Below are positions 43,150 through 53,205 of a DNA stretch of 64,000 nucleotides, one piece after another. The stretch's first letter is position 1. The number at the start of each line of letters is the position of its first letter. Position numbers and translations under genes: made by a program. This stretch comes from Serratia nematodiphila DZ0503SBS1. GTDB lineage: Bacteria; Pseudomonadota; Gammaproteobacteria; Enterobacterales; Enterobacteriaceae. Location: positions 3,534,001 to 3,598,000 of the forward strand of contig NZ_JPUX01000001.1 in the NCBI RefSeq assembly GCF_000738675.1, read 5' to 3'. The notes under the pieces were generated by a model that did no database searches, had not been told where the DNA came from, and worked only from the letters and a program-made list of their open reading frames with translations.

Positions 43150-44202
43150 TTATCCAGCAGCCCGATCAGTGAATCGCGCCGGGCGGTAGCCGCGAGGAAT
43201 GGCGGGATTAACGCCGTACAGCAGCTCGTCGCTGACCAGCCGACCCAGCGTCGGAGCGCACATCACGGCCGGATGCATCACCGCCACATAGAGACAGGTG
43301 GCGCCCAGCGGCCCGAGGATGGGATAACCGTCGCGCGGCCTGGGGCGCAGCCCCACCGAACACGTCTGCAGCTGCAATGGCGCCGAGCCGTGCAGGCGGT
43401 TTTGAATCGCCGATTGCGCGTCCTCTTCCACGCGTTTGACATTGCCGCCAGCGGGATAATCCTCCGCCGCGAGCAGATCGCCATTTTGCGCATGACGCAC
43501 TTCAATGTCGTCGCCCGCAATCAGCGTGTTCACCGCCTGCGCCGTCGCGTGATAGCGCAACAAAATTGCCGGCGACGCCTCGATCGGCAACGAGAATTCG
43601 CTGCCGTCCAGCAGCGCCGAGATCCCCGTACCTCAGGCGAGCACGACCCGTTCGGCGGCGATCGCGCCCTCATCGGTAACGATGCCGGTTATCTGCCCAC
43701 CAGCTTCGCGCAGAAATCCGCTGACTGCACGTCCCAGAAGCAACTCGCCGCCCAACGCGCCTACCCGTTCGAGCAGCCGCTGTGTCACCTCTTGCGGATC
43801 GACCGCGCCATCGCGCGCCGCAAAATAGGCCTGGCTATCGGGCCGCCAGAGCGCCGGCTCCAGCGCCATCACCTCGGCTAAGGACAGACGCCGATTGTCG
43901 GGGTTTTGCGTAGCCGGCGCCTGACCATAGCTGAGCGCGCCGGACCAATTCACCCACAATTCCGGGATCTCCTGCGTCAGGCGCATCCAGTCAGCCACGA
44001 TCTCGCGCCGCAGAAACGCGTCGGGAGCGCCGTCAGGTACGCCTTCGCTGATCCAGCCGAACGAGCTGCCAGTGGCCCCCGCTGCGGGATACGCCTGCTC
44101 AACGACGATAACGCGCTGCCCCTGACGCGCAAGATGATAGGCGATCGATGCCCCGACAATCCCGGCGCCCACGATAATAATGCGTGATGATGTTCCATTC
44201 AT
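43150..44202 (-). pseudogene. FAD-dependent (DadA/glycine oxidase-type) oxidoreductase broken by an in-frame TGA
   Basis: The N-terminal part (189 codons) starts SSRIIIVGAGIVGASIAYHL, the FAD dinucleotide fold, followed by VVEQAYPAAGATGSSFGWIS. It ends ERVVLA and then TGA (43633-43635). The same frame, without any shift, continues GTGISALLDGSEFSLPIEA and runs 146 codons from the next start to the end, including RPRPRDGYPILGP and the FAD-contacting region near the C-terminus. Relatives read VVLA(A/C)G here, so one base change created the stop. The intact product would be about 350 residues, a D-amino-acid or glycine oxidase-like enzyme. It overlaps no other gene and sits beside an MFS transporter on the same strand. 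Confidence 0.8.
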
Positions 44203-44218
44203 TAATGATGCCCGTGCC

Positions 44219-45391
44219 TCATTTCAAATGTTGTCGCCAAAGCAGCCATGCCGCCAGACAGGCTACCCCGCCGCCGCAGGCCAGCACGGCGTAAGACGCG
44301 CCCCAACTGTGGGTGGTATCCATCACCACGCCAAAGGATAACGGGGCGAACGAACCGATGCCGAACCCCAGCAACGATCGCCAGCCCATCACGCTGCCAA
44401 GCTGTTGCGGCGGCACGTTGTCCGCCATCGCAGCCGACAGCACCCCGGAGTCGCCGAGGATGAAGAAACTGCCGATGCTGACGAGCAGCAGCGTCCAGCC
44501 CGGCCCCCAGTTCGCCGACCATCCCATCAACAGCGAACCCAATGCGCCGGCGGCGCCCATAAACATCAGCACCGACGCGCGATTGAAATAGTCCGAAACG
44601 GTGCCGACAATCAATGTAGCCACCATGCCCGCCAGGTGGATCACCGCCGCGACGATCAATCCGGCGCTGAGCGGATCCAGAGAGAAGCCGCTCAACGCCT
44701 CGCTGACCAGGCTGGGCGCCCAGGCCCAGTTGCCGAGCAGCTCCCAGCTGTGGGCGATATACCCGATCAGCAACAGCAGGGTCGCATCGGTGATAGCATA
44801 GCTTTCACATTTCGTCTTCCTCCCCAGCGTGCGCGGTTGCGGTTCCCGATAACCGACCAGGGCCAACGATCCCGCCAGCGCTCCCAGTAACGCACCGGCG
44901 GCGCACAGAGAAAACGCCACGCCGGCGCCCCAGCGCATGGCGCTCCAACCGGCGATGAAAACCGACAGAAAATACCCCAGCGAACTGGCCGCCAGCACCA
45001 TGCCGATGGCATAACCGCGCCGCGCCGGACCGTTCATCCCCATCGCCAACAGCAGCGCCGGCGTATAAGCCCCGCCCTGCGTCAAACCGACGAAGGCCAT
45101 CAACACCAACGCGCCGAGATAAGAATGGGCAAATACGGCGAACAGCATCAACGCAGCGGCGCCCAGCCAGGAGAACAGCAGATAAACCCGGCGGGCGCCC
45201 AACGAATCACACCACCAGGAGGCCACCAGCAACGCCAGGGCGTTGGTCAGGCTGAACACCGTCTGCACCGTGCCGGCCGAAGCGGCGTCGAGCTGCCACT
45301 CGCTCCTGATGGTCGGCAGCGCGCCGGCGAACATCATGGTGCCCAGGCAGAGGCCGGCCCGGCTTACGCAAAGCAGAAAGAAAGCTCGCAT
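44219..45391 (-). CDS. MFS transporter
   Basis: A 390-residue, 12-TM major facilitator: AFFLLCVSRAGLCLGTMMFA at the start, WWCDSLGARRVYLLFSWLGA as the loop 2-3 motif A, and VGTVSDYFNRASVLMFMGAA in the second half. The ATG at 45391 is chosen because TM1 begins right after it; the frame extends 17 codons further. It lies 16 bp upstream of the broken oxidoreductase gene and is probably co-transcribed with it, so the pair may have served uptake and oxidation of an amino acid-like compound (inference). Divergent from a LysR gene. Confidence 0.87.
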   Translation of the reverse strand: MRAFFLLCVSRAGLCLGTMMFAGALPTIRSEWQLDAASAGTVQTVFSLTNALALLVASWWCDSLGARRVYLLFSWLGAAALMLFAVFAHSYLGALVLMAFVGLTQGGAYTPALLLAMGMNGPARRGYAIGMVLAASSLGYFLSVFIAGWSAMRWGAGVAFSLCAAGALLGALAGSLALVGYREPQPRTLGRKTKCESYAITDATLLLLIGYIAHSWELLGNWAWAPSLVSEALSGFSLDPLSAGLIVAAVIHLAGMVATLIVGTVSDYFNRASVLMFMGAAGALGSLLMGWSANWGPGWTLLLVSIGSFFILGDSGVLSAAMADNVPPQQLGSVMGWRSLLGFGIGSFAPLSFGVVMDTTHSWGASYAVLACGGGVACLAAWLLWRQHLK

Positions 45392-45551
45392 CTCAGCGCC
45401 GCCTCCCTGTCCATCGATGGGTGAGGATGACTCGACTAACACGGGCGACAGGCGGGGAAAACGTCAGCATGACACACTCACAGACAAGGGAGAATGCGCC
45501 ATAATAATGAGCAAAATCAATGGCCGACAAACGATCTTTTCTCCCTCATTT

Positions 45552-45570
45552 GGTTGAGCTAAACTCAACC
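45552..45570. promoter_or_regulatory. LysR-type operator at the divergent promoter
   Basis: GGTTGAG-CTAAA-CTCAACC, a perfect 7-bp inverted repeat of T-N11-A type, ending 1 bp before the ATG of the LysR gene. It is likely the regulator's autoregulatory binding site, controlling the divergent MFS/oxidoreductase pair. Confidence 0.65.
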
Positions 45571-45571
45571 T

Positions 45572-46441
45572 ATGAAGCGACTTTATTCCCTGCCGCACCT
45601 GCCCGCTTTCGAAGCCGCCGCCCGTCTTGGCAGCTTCAGCGCCGCTGCGGATGAGCTGTTTCTCACCACCGGCGCGGTCAGCCGCCATATTCGCAGTCTC
45701 GAAGCACAGCTGGGGATCACGCTGTTTTATCGCGCGCACAAGTCCGTGCGGCTGACGCCGGCCGGTGAGAATTTTTCGCGCACCGCGTCTCGGGTGATAA
45801 GCGAATTGTTTGCGGCGGAAAGCGCGCTGAAAGCGAGCGCCGGCCGGCAGCGGCTGGTAGTGCACAGCCTGCCGACGTTTACCATGCACTGGCTGATGCC
45901 AAAGCTGGCGGCATTCAATGAGATACATCCGGGGATCGCGGTTGATATCACCACCAGCACCGGCGCCGTCGATCGCAATACGCCGTTTGACGTGGCGATC
46001 CGGCGCGATCCCGCGCACTTCTCCGGGCTGAAGGCGATCCCTTTCCTGCAGGAAGACAGCCTGCTGGTCTGCAGCCAGAGCTATTTGCGCGCCATGCCGG
46101 TCAGTGCGCCCGCCAGGCTGGCCGGGCATACCGCCATCCGCATTCGCGCCCGGGAAGATTTATGGCACAGCTGGCTGAATACCTACCCGACGGCGCTGGA
46201 CGCCTCACCGCCGCCGCTCACGCTCGACCATACCTTCGCCGCCATTCAGGCGGCCGAAGACGGCCTGGGGCTGGCCGTCGTACCTTACCTGTTCTGCGCC
46301 AAACATCTGTCGTCCGGTCGGCTGGTGTCGCCTTTCCCGGCGTTGACTATCCGAACCGGCGTTTACTCCCTGCTGTTGCGCGATCGGGACGATGAGATCG
46401 TGAGAAAATTCGCCGCCTGGCTGCAGACGTTCCAGGCCTAA
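45572..46441 (+). CDS. LysR-family regulator, GcvA-like
   Basis: A 289-residue LTTR. The helix-turn-helix is HLPAFEAAARLGSFSAAADELFLTTGAVSRHI; the ligand domain has LLVCSQSYLRAMPVSAPARLAG and HTFAAIQAAEDGLGLAVVPYL, as in the GcvA group. It starts directly after its putative operator and has no strong ribosome-binding site. Divergent to the MFS/FAD-oxidoreductase genes, which it probably controls. Confidence 0.9.
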   Translation: MKRLYSLPHLPAFEAAARLGSFSAAADELFLTTGAVSRHIRSLEAQLGITLFYRAHKSVRLTPAGENFSRTASRVISELFAAESALKASAGRQRLVVHSLPTFTMHWLMPKLAAFNEIHPGIAVDITTSTGAVDRNTPFDVAIRRDPAHFSGLKAIPFLQEDSLLVCSQSYLRAMPVSAPARLAGHTAIRIRAREDLWHSWLNTYPTALDASPPPLTLDHTFAAIQAAEDGLGLAVVPYLFCAKHLSSGRLVSPFPALTIRTGVYSLLLRDRDDEIVRKFAAWLQTFQA

Positions 46442-46477
46442 GCGCCGTATTGGAAACGCACCGCGCTAACGGTATTC

Positions 46478-46885
46478 TCAGGCGTGGAGCGTCAGCCCTT
46501 TTATCGCCTTATCCACCGCTTTCTTCGGCCCGCGCAGCGCCAGGCCGACCAAATCCAGGTTGTCCGCGTTTTCAGCAAGAAAAACCTGCCGGTTGGCTTC
46601 ATCGTGCCTGGTCGAGAACATGGCGTGCACATAGGGGATCAGCGTCAATTCCCGTTCCAGCCCTTTACGATGCGCATTTTGCAGGCCCGGCAGGTCCGCG
46701 GCGAAAATCAGCATCGGCTGCCCGGAAATGCCGCCGTAGCGTCTGCCTTCCGCATCCACGTAACATTCGCCGATAATCTCCGGGGCCGCAGCGGCGATCC
46801 CCGTCGCCAGAAAGGCCACCACGTTCAGCCGCTGCCAGGTTTGCAGATCGTCACGCACGATAAACGCTATCTTGGTATCAAACAT
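46478..46885 (-). CDS. DUF2000-family protein
   Basis: A 135-residue protein with the DUF2000 pattern: KIAFIVRDDLQTWQRLNVVAFLATGI, GISGQPMLIFAADLPGLQNA and NLDLVGLALRGPKKAVDKAI. The fold resembles peptidyl-tRNA hydrolase 2 (Pth2-like), but the enzymatic role is not established. It lies downstream of an AraC regulator on the same strand (53-bp gap), an arrangement often seen for this family. Confidence 0.82.
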   Translation of the reverse strand: MFDTKIAFIVRDDLQTWQRLNVVAFLATGIAAAAPEIIGECYVDAEGRRYGGISGQPMLIFAADLPGLQNAHRKGLERELTLIPYVHAMFSTRHDEANRQVFLAENADNLDLVGLALRGPKKAVDKAIKGLTLHA

Positions 46886-46938
46886 GTTTCGCTTTACTCC
46901 GTTGTGCTCTTAAAAGCGCATCATCGGCGATGAGCGAG

Positions 46939-47787
46939 TCAGCGGTATAGAACGTTTGTGCACTGGCGTTGATAGGCCGCCGGCGATAAACGGTAGGCGC
47001 GCCGGAACCAGCGGCCCAAATGACTCTGGTCGGCAAAGCCTACCTGCATGGCGACCTGCGCCGGTTCTTCCCCCTGCGCCAGTAACAGTCGCGCGGCACG
47101 CAGCCTCAGCCGGATCAGGTAAGCATGCGGCGACTGGCCGAAAGCGCGGGTGAATTGGCGAGTCAGACGGAAACGATCCAGGCCGCACTGAAGCGCAAGC
47201 TCCTCCAGACTGGGATTATCCGCCATGTGCTCGTGCAAGTAGTCCCGTAAACGATTCATCTCAATCAAAGCGTCATCGCTTTGGGACGTTGGCCTGACGC
47301 GTATATGCCGCGCCAAAAGCGTCAGCAGTTGGTCCAGGCTTTGATCGCGCGCCAGCCGGCCTTCCCTCTGATGCAACGCAAAAAAAGCCTGCTGTATCGC
47401 GGTCGCCAGCATCGGATCGTCGGTCAACGTGCTGTGGAAAGCGCCCTCCAGCACTGAAGCGTCCCCCAATCCGCGGCGCTGCATCGCGTCGGAGACCCAG
47501 CGCTGCGGCAGATAAAGCATCGCATAGGTAAACCCTTCGGCCTGCGGCGCATGACCATCGTGCACCGCGCCCGGCTCGATCAGCATGGCGCGCCCCGGCC
47601 GGCTGGTATGCAGCGAGCGGTGGCAATTGAAACGCTGCAAGCCCTGCTGCGTGACGCCCACCAGCATTTCATCATGATCGTGAGGATCGTAGGCATGCCC
47701 CTGAAAGTGGGCGTTGACGCTCTCAATACCCGTTTCGTCATCGCGCCGCAGTTCGAGCCAGTCGGTATGTTGATGATTTGACGCCAT
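46939..47787 (-). CDS. AraC-family regulator (AraC N-terminal binding domain)
   Basis: A 282-residue regulator. The N-terminal sensing domain contains HAYDPHDHDEMLVGVTQQGLQ and LIEPGAVHDGHAPQAEGFTY. The C-terminal HTH pair contains LQCGLDRFRLTRQFTRAFGQSPHAYLIRLR and QVGFADQSHLGRWFRRAYRLSPAAY. It is followed by the DUF2000 gene, probably its co-transcribed partner. The upstream 70 bp separates it from the end of the GGDEF gene. Confidence 0.88.
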   Translation of the reverse strand: MASNHQHTDWLELRRDDETGIESVNAHFQGHAYDPHDHDEMLVGVTQQGLQRFNCHRSLHTSRPGRAMLIEPGAVHDGHAPQAEGFTYAMLYLPQRWVSDAMQRRGLGDASVLEGAFHSTLTDDPMLATAIQQAFFALHQREGRLARDQSLDQLLTLLARHIRVRPTSQSDDALIEMNRLRDYLHEHMADNPSLEELALQCGLDRFRLTRQFTRAFGQSPHAYLIRLRLRAARLLLAQGEEPAQVAMQVGFADQSHLGRWFRRAYRLSPAAYQRQCTNVLYR

Positions 47788-47858
47788 GCAATAAATCCGG
47801 AGTTCTGCTCACAGGAAAAGAAAAAACAGCTTACCCTGAGACCGCCACCGTTGCACGC

Positions 47859-49739
47859 TCACAGCTCGCAGATGGCATAAGTGCCCTTTCCGGCCGATTT
47901 CGCCTGATACATCGCGCCGTCGGCGCGGGTCAGCAGCATCTCCTCCGTCACATCGCCGCGTGGGGAAATGGCCGCGCCGATGCTGGCGGAAAGCCGTACC
48001 TTCTGCGGCCCGATCTGCGTAATTTTGGCCAGTTGCGCCAACACGTTTTCGCAAAACTCGCTGACTTCGCGCCGCGGATCCGTCAACGGCCACAGGATCA
48101 CCGTGAACTCGTCACCGGCCAGGCGCGAGACGCTGTGGTGCTCGCCAGCGCAGGCGCTGAGCAATGTGGCGAATGTCTTCAGGATCGCGTCGCCGAAGTC
48201 ATGACCATAGCTGTCGTTAAGGGTTTTGAACCCGTCGAGATCGATAAACAACAGCGCCATCTGCCGCTGATGGCAACAGGCCTGCAGCGTGCCCGACAGC
48301 CGGCGCAGAAACGCGCGGCGATTGGTCAATCCGGTCAGCATTTCGTGGGTTGCGTCATATTCCAGCCGCTGCTGCAGCCGCTTCAACTCGGTAATGTCCA
48401 TCGACAGAATGTAAAACCCCTGCGCTTCACACGGCACCAGCGTGGTGTGGATCATCAGCAATCCCTTCTGGGTCTGGAGCTCATTCTCGAAACTCACCAT
48501 TTCGCCCGCGAGGGCCCGTTCGATCATCGGTTTTGCTATCCGATAAACGCTTTCCCCCATGAAATCGCGTACCGTCATTTCTCTGAGACTGGACTCCTCC
48601 AGCCCGAACCAGGTTTTGTAGGCGCTGTTGGCGAACAGGTAGCGTTCATTGCCGTCGATCTGGCTGATTAAGGCCGGCATGTTGTCGGTAATGGCGCGCA
48701 AACGCTCCTTCTCCGCACTGAGCTGACATTCGGCGAGCACCCGGGTTTCAATCTCTTCGTTGAGCTTCTTGACGACCACGTTCAGCTCCCGCGTGCGGAT
48801 TTCGACGCGTTGTTCCAGCTCGTGTTGCAGAGCGAACAGATCGGCCTCCGCCGCCTTGCGCTCGCTGATATCGACGATAACCGAGATGAAATGGTCCGGC
48901 TTGCCGTTAGGCAGCCGGTTTAACGCCACCGTCAGCTGCACCCAAATGATCGAGCCGTCGGCGCGGAAATAACGTTTCTCCAGCGAGTAAGTGCTGATCT
49001 CGTTTCTCAGCAGTTGCTGCAGTTTTTCCAGATCGGTGTTGAGATCGAGCGGATAGGTAATGTCCTGAAAGGTGCGATCCATCAGCTCGCGCTCGGAATA
49101 GCGCAACATTTCGCAGATGCGCGGATTGACCCGCAGCCAATACCCCTGCAGCGATACCAGCGCCATCCCTACCGCCGCCTGGGCGAAGGTCTGTTCGAAC
49201 AGGGCTTCCGAGCGTTGCAGATTGGACTTCAGGTTTTCGGTATAGACGTGGCGTTCAATGCTCTGCAAATACTCCTCCACCACGGCGGCGAAATCGTGCA
49301 GGTCAGCCAGTTGTTCCGGGGAAAACGGCTGCGGCTGGCTGTCGATAATGCACAGGGTGCCGAGCGGCAACCCGTCGAGCGACAGCAGTGGCTGCCCGAC
49401 GTAAAAACCGATCCGCGGCCCGCCAATCACCAGCGGATTATCGAAAAAGCGCGGGTCTTTGGCGGTATCGGGCACCACCAGCGCTTCGCGTTGCAAGATA
49501 GCATGGCCGCAAAACGAGATATTGCGCGGCGTTTCCCGGGCATCCAGACCGTAACGCGATAAAAACCATTGGCGATCCCGGTCGATCAGCGACACCAGCG
49601 CGATGGTCACGCCGAAGTATTTCGCCGCCAGCCGCGTGATGCGATCCAGTTTTTCCACCGAGTTTGAATCCAGCACGTTCAGCGAATGCAATACCGACAG
49701 GCGTTCGGCTTCGTTTTCGGGGAAGCAGGGTTCGAGCAT
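47859..49739 (-). CDS. GAF-PAS-PAS-GGDEF diguanylate cyclase
   Basis: A 626-residue cytoplasmic signalling protein. The N-terminal GAF domain has SLIDRDRQWFLSRYGLDARETPR then FCGHAILQREALVVPDTAKD, then two PAS domains (from about residues 165 and 350, separated by a predicted coiled coil around ELEQRVEIRTRELN). The C-terminal GGDEF domain carries RLAGDEFTVIL, the active AGDEF variant. No RxxD inhibitory site precedes it, so product inhibition may be weak. No EAL domain. The ATG at 49739 has GGGAG upstream; two earlier in-frame ATG/GTG codons are possible. It makes c-di-GMP; the input signal is unknown. Confidence 0.88.
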   Translation of the reverse strand: MLEPCFPENEAERLSVLHSLNVLDSNSVEKLDRITRLAAKYFGVTIALVSLIDRDRQWFLSRYGLDARETPRNISFCGHAILQREALVVPDTAKDPRFFDNPLVIGGPRIGFYVGQPLLSLDGLPLGTLCIIDSQPQPFSPEQLADLHDFAAVVEEYLQSIERHVYTENLKSNLQRSEALFEQTFAQAAVGMALVSLQGYWLRVNPRICEMLRYSERELMDRTFQDITYPLDLNTDLEKLQQLLRNEISTYSLEKRYFRADGSIIWVQLTVALNRLPNGKPDHFISVIVDISERKAAEADLFALQHELEQRVEIRTRELNVVVKKLNEEIETRVLAECQLSAEKERLRAITDNMPALISQIDGNERYLFANSAYKTWFGLEESSLREMTVRDFMGESVYRIAKPMIERALAGEMVSFENELQTQKGLLMIHTTLVPCEAQGFYILSMDITELKRLQQRLEYDATHEMLTGLTNRRAFLRRLSGTLQACCHQRQMALLFIDLDGFKTLNDSYGHDFGDAILKTFATLLSACAGEHHSVSRLAGDEFTVILWPLTDPRREVSEFCENVLAQLAKITQIGPQKVRLSASIGAAISPRGDVTEEMLLTRADGAMYQAKSAGKGTYAICEL

Positions 49740-50031
49740 GTTGTCTCCCATTGTGTCACCGACGGACCCGGCATAGCCGGCGTGAGTCCGTTCAGCGTTT
49801 CCGTCGGTTAGCGGCAAATATCCTTGTCCATCATAGACTCACTCAGTATCAATCCGATTGCGCATTCTCGCCAGCTTTGCCGGGCGTTGCGTTTGTCACC
49901 GCGCTGCGCTACAGTCGTTCACAAGGTGATGGTGTTCCACCTTTCCCAACCGCCGCGTTCGCTCGAACCGGATGATGACGCCTGATATACAACTTCGCTT
50001 TATTTTTTAGGCAGGTATGTCAGGAGTCGCT

Positions 50032-50997
50032 ATGAATGAAATCTCACGTTTTACCCCTTTTCTGCCCCAGCCTGATCTCACCGTTCGGGAAATGCCGCTG
50101 TACGTTTTCGGCCATAAAAATCCCGACAGCGACAGCATCTGCAGCGCGCTGGTGGTCGCGGACTGGCTCAATCACCTCGGCAAACCGGCCGTCGCTTTCC
50201 GCCTTGGCGAACTGACGCCGGAAACCCGCTACATACTGGCCGCCGCCGGCGTACAAGCGCCTCCGCTGCTGAAAGGCGATCTCCGTGACCGTAAAGTCTG
50301 GCTGGTCGATTTTACCGACGTCGAACAAGGGCCGGCCTCATTGCCCGACAGCGATGTGGTCGGCGTTATCGACCATCACCGGCTGGGCACATTAATCACT
50401 CGCAATCCGCCCGATGTCTGGGTTCGCGCCGTCGGCTGTTGCGCCACCGTGATCCTGCAGATCCTGGCGGCGGAAAGGCCGATGCCGCTTTCTTCCGCCC
50501 AGGCCACGCTGCTGCTGGGCGCCATTTTGAGCGATACCGTCGCGCTCAGCGCCCCGACCACCACCGAGCAGGATCGGTTGGCCGCCGAACGGTTACGCGC
50601 AATTTCTCATGTCGACTATGACGCCTTCACCGCCGGGCTGCTCGCCGCCAAAACCGATCTCTCGGGGCAATCCGCCGCGCAGTTGCTGCACCGCGACGCC
50701 AAGAATTACCGCATCCATAGCGTCTCGCTGCTGCTGTCGCAGATAGAAGTGCGGACCATGAGCGACATCGATCCGCTGTTGCCCGCACTGCAACAGGCGC
50801 TTGAACACACGAAGCAGGAAGCCGGGCTGGAGATGGCCGCGCTATTGGTCACCGATATCACCTGCCGTCGCTCCACCCTGTATTTCTCGCCGAACCGGGT
50901 GCTCGACATTCGTCAGGTGTCTCTGCCCGGCATGACGAGCCGGAAAAAAGAGGTTTTACCGTGGTTAACCCGCCAGATCGCCAACGCAGGGAGATAA
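50032..50997 (+). CDS. ppaC: Type II (Mn-dependent) inorganic pyrophosphatase, DHH family
   Basis: A 321-residue cytoplasmic enzyme hydrolysing pyrophosphate. DHH motifs: GHKNPDSDSICSALV, VDFTDVEQG, VIDHHRLG and LLGAILSDTVALSAPTTTEQD. The DHHA2 domain ends with TSRKKEVLPWL, the family's SRKK phosphate-binding motif. The ATG at 50032 is preceded by AGGAG; a second ATG lies 15 bp earlier. First of a three-gene operon with a universal stress protein (3-bp gap) and an enolase. Enterobacteria normally rely on the unrelated PpA, so this is an accessory pyrophosphatase. Confidence 0.9.
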   Translation: MNEISRFTPFLPQPDLTVREMPLYVFGHKNPDSDSICSALVVADWLNHLGKPAVAFRLGELTPETRYILAAAGVQAPPLLKGDLRDRKVWLVDFTDVEQGPASLPDSDVVGVIDHHRLGTLITRNPPDVWVRAVGCCATVILQILAAERPMPLSSAQATLLLGAILSDTVALSAPTTTEQDRLAAERLRAISHVDYDAFTAGLLAAKTDLSGQSAAQLLHRDAKNYRIHSVSLLLSQIEVRTMSDIDPLLPALQQALEHTKQEAGLEMAALLVTDITCRRSTLYFSPNRVLDIRQVSLPGMTSRKKEVLPWLTRQIANAGR

Positions 50998-51000
50998 GTC

Positions 51001-51429
51001 ATGCCGCTCTACCAACATGTTTTACTGCTGGTGCAGGATGAACGCGACGGCCGGCTGCTGTTGCATCATGCCGAACGCCTCAATCAGCAGATGAATACGC
51101 GCATTACCGTGGCGCACATCAGTGCCGACTATGCCGAGCTGGACTACCTCAGCGATTCGCTGACCAAAGATCGCCAGTCCAGCGAGGTGATCGCCGCCAA
51201 GGCCATGCTCAGCCGTTTGGTGGAAGACTGCTCAATCCCCCTGGAGGTGCGCGCAATTGTCAGTATCCATCGCTTCAAAGACGTCGAAGCCCTGATTGCC
51301 CACGAAGGCGTCGATCTGTTGCTGTTAGGCCATCAGAACCGTCCGTTCGGCGTCTTTTCCTCCTTCGGCTTCGAGTTCATTAACCATTTGTCCATCGACG
51401 TGCTGATAAAGCATGTGCCAACTCCCTAG
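51001..51429 (+). CDS. Universal stress protein (UspA family)
   Basis: A 142-residue cytoplasmic protein with the Usp Rossmann-like fold: HVLLLVQDERDGRLLLHHAE, ITVAHISADYAELDYLSDS, and the C-terminal GVDLLLLGHQNRPFGVFSSF with LSIDVLIKHVP. The ATP-binding G-2x-G-9x-G-S/T pattern is only partly present (GHQNRPFGVF), so it may be the UspA-like non-ATP-binding type. Between ppaC and the enolase gene, with 3-bp and 16-bp gaps. Confidence 0.88.
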   Translation: MPLYQHVLLLVQDERDGRLLLHHAERLNQQMNTRITVAHISADYAELDYLSDSLTKDRQSSEVIAAKAMLSRLVEDCSIPLEVRAIVSIHRFKDVEALIAHEGVDLLLLGHQNRPFGVFSSFGFEFINHLSIDVLIKHVPTP

Positions 51430-51439
51430 AATGAGGTGA

Positions 51440-53133
<1,694 letters not shown>

Positions 53134-53140
53134 GCCCTAT

Positions 53141-53171
53141 TGACCTTAAAGTTAACTTTAAACCTAGTATA
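53141..53171 (+). promoter_or_regulatory. MerR-type promoter with 19-bp spacer and central palindrome
   Basis: -35 TTGACC at 53141-53146 and -10 TAGTAT at 53166-53171, separated by 19 bp. The spacer contains the perfect 16-bp palindrome TTAAAGTTAACTTTAA. Over-long spacers with a palindrome are the signature of MerR-activated promoters. It drives the oxidoreductase gene; merR may be repressed from the same region. Confidence 0.75.
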
Positions 53172-53205
53172 GCGCCATTCCCCCTGCGACAGGAGCGCAA
53201 ACCCG

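Noticed and set aside
43633..43635. The in-frame TGA as a selenocysteine codon
   Set aside because: The position is not a catalytic Cys in DadA-like oxidases and I see no clear SECIS-like hairpin just downstream; a nonsense mutation or base error is simpler.
48116..48128. A matS-like sequence (GTGAACTCGTCAC) in the GGDEF gene
   Set aside because: Two mismatches to the 13-bp consensus, including the invariant fifth base; not counted as matS.
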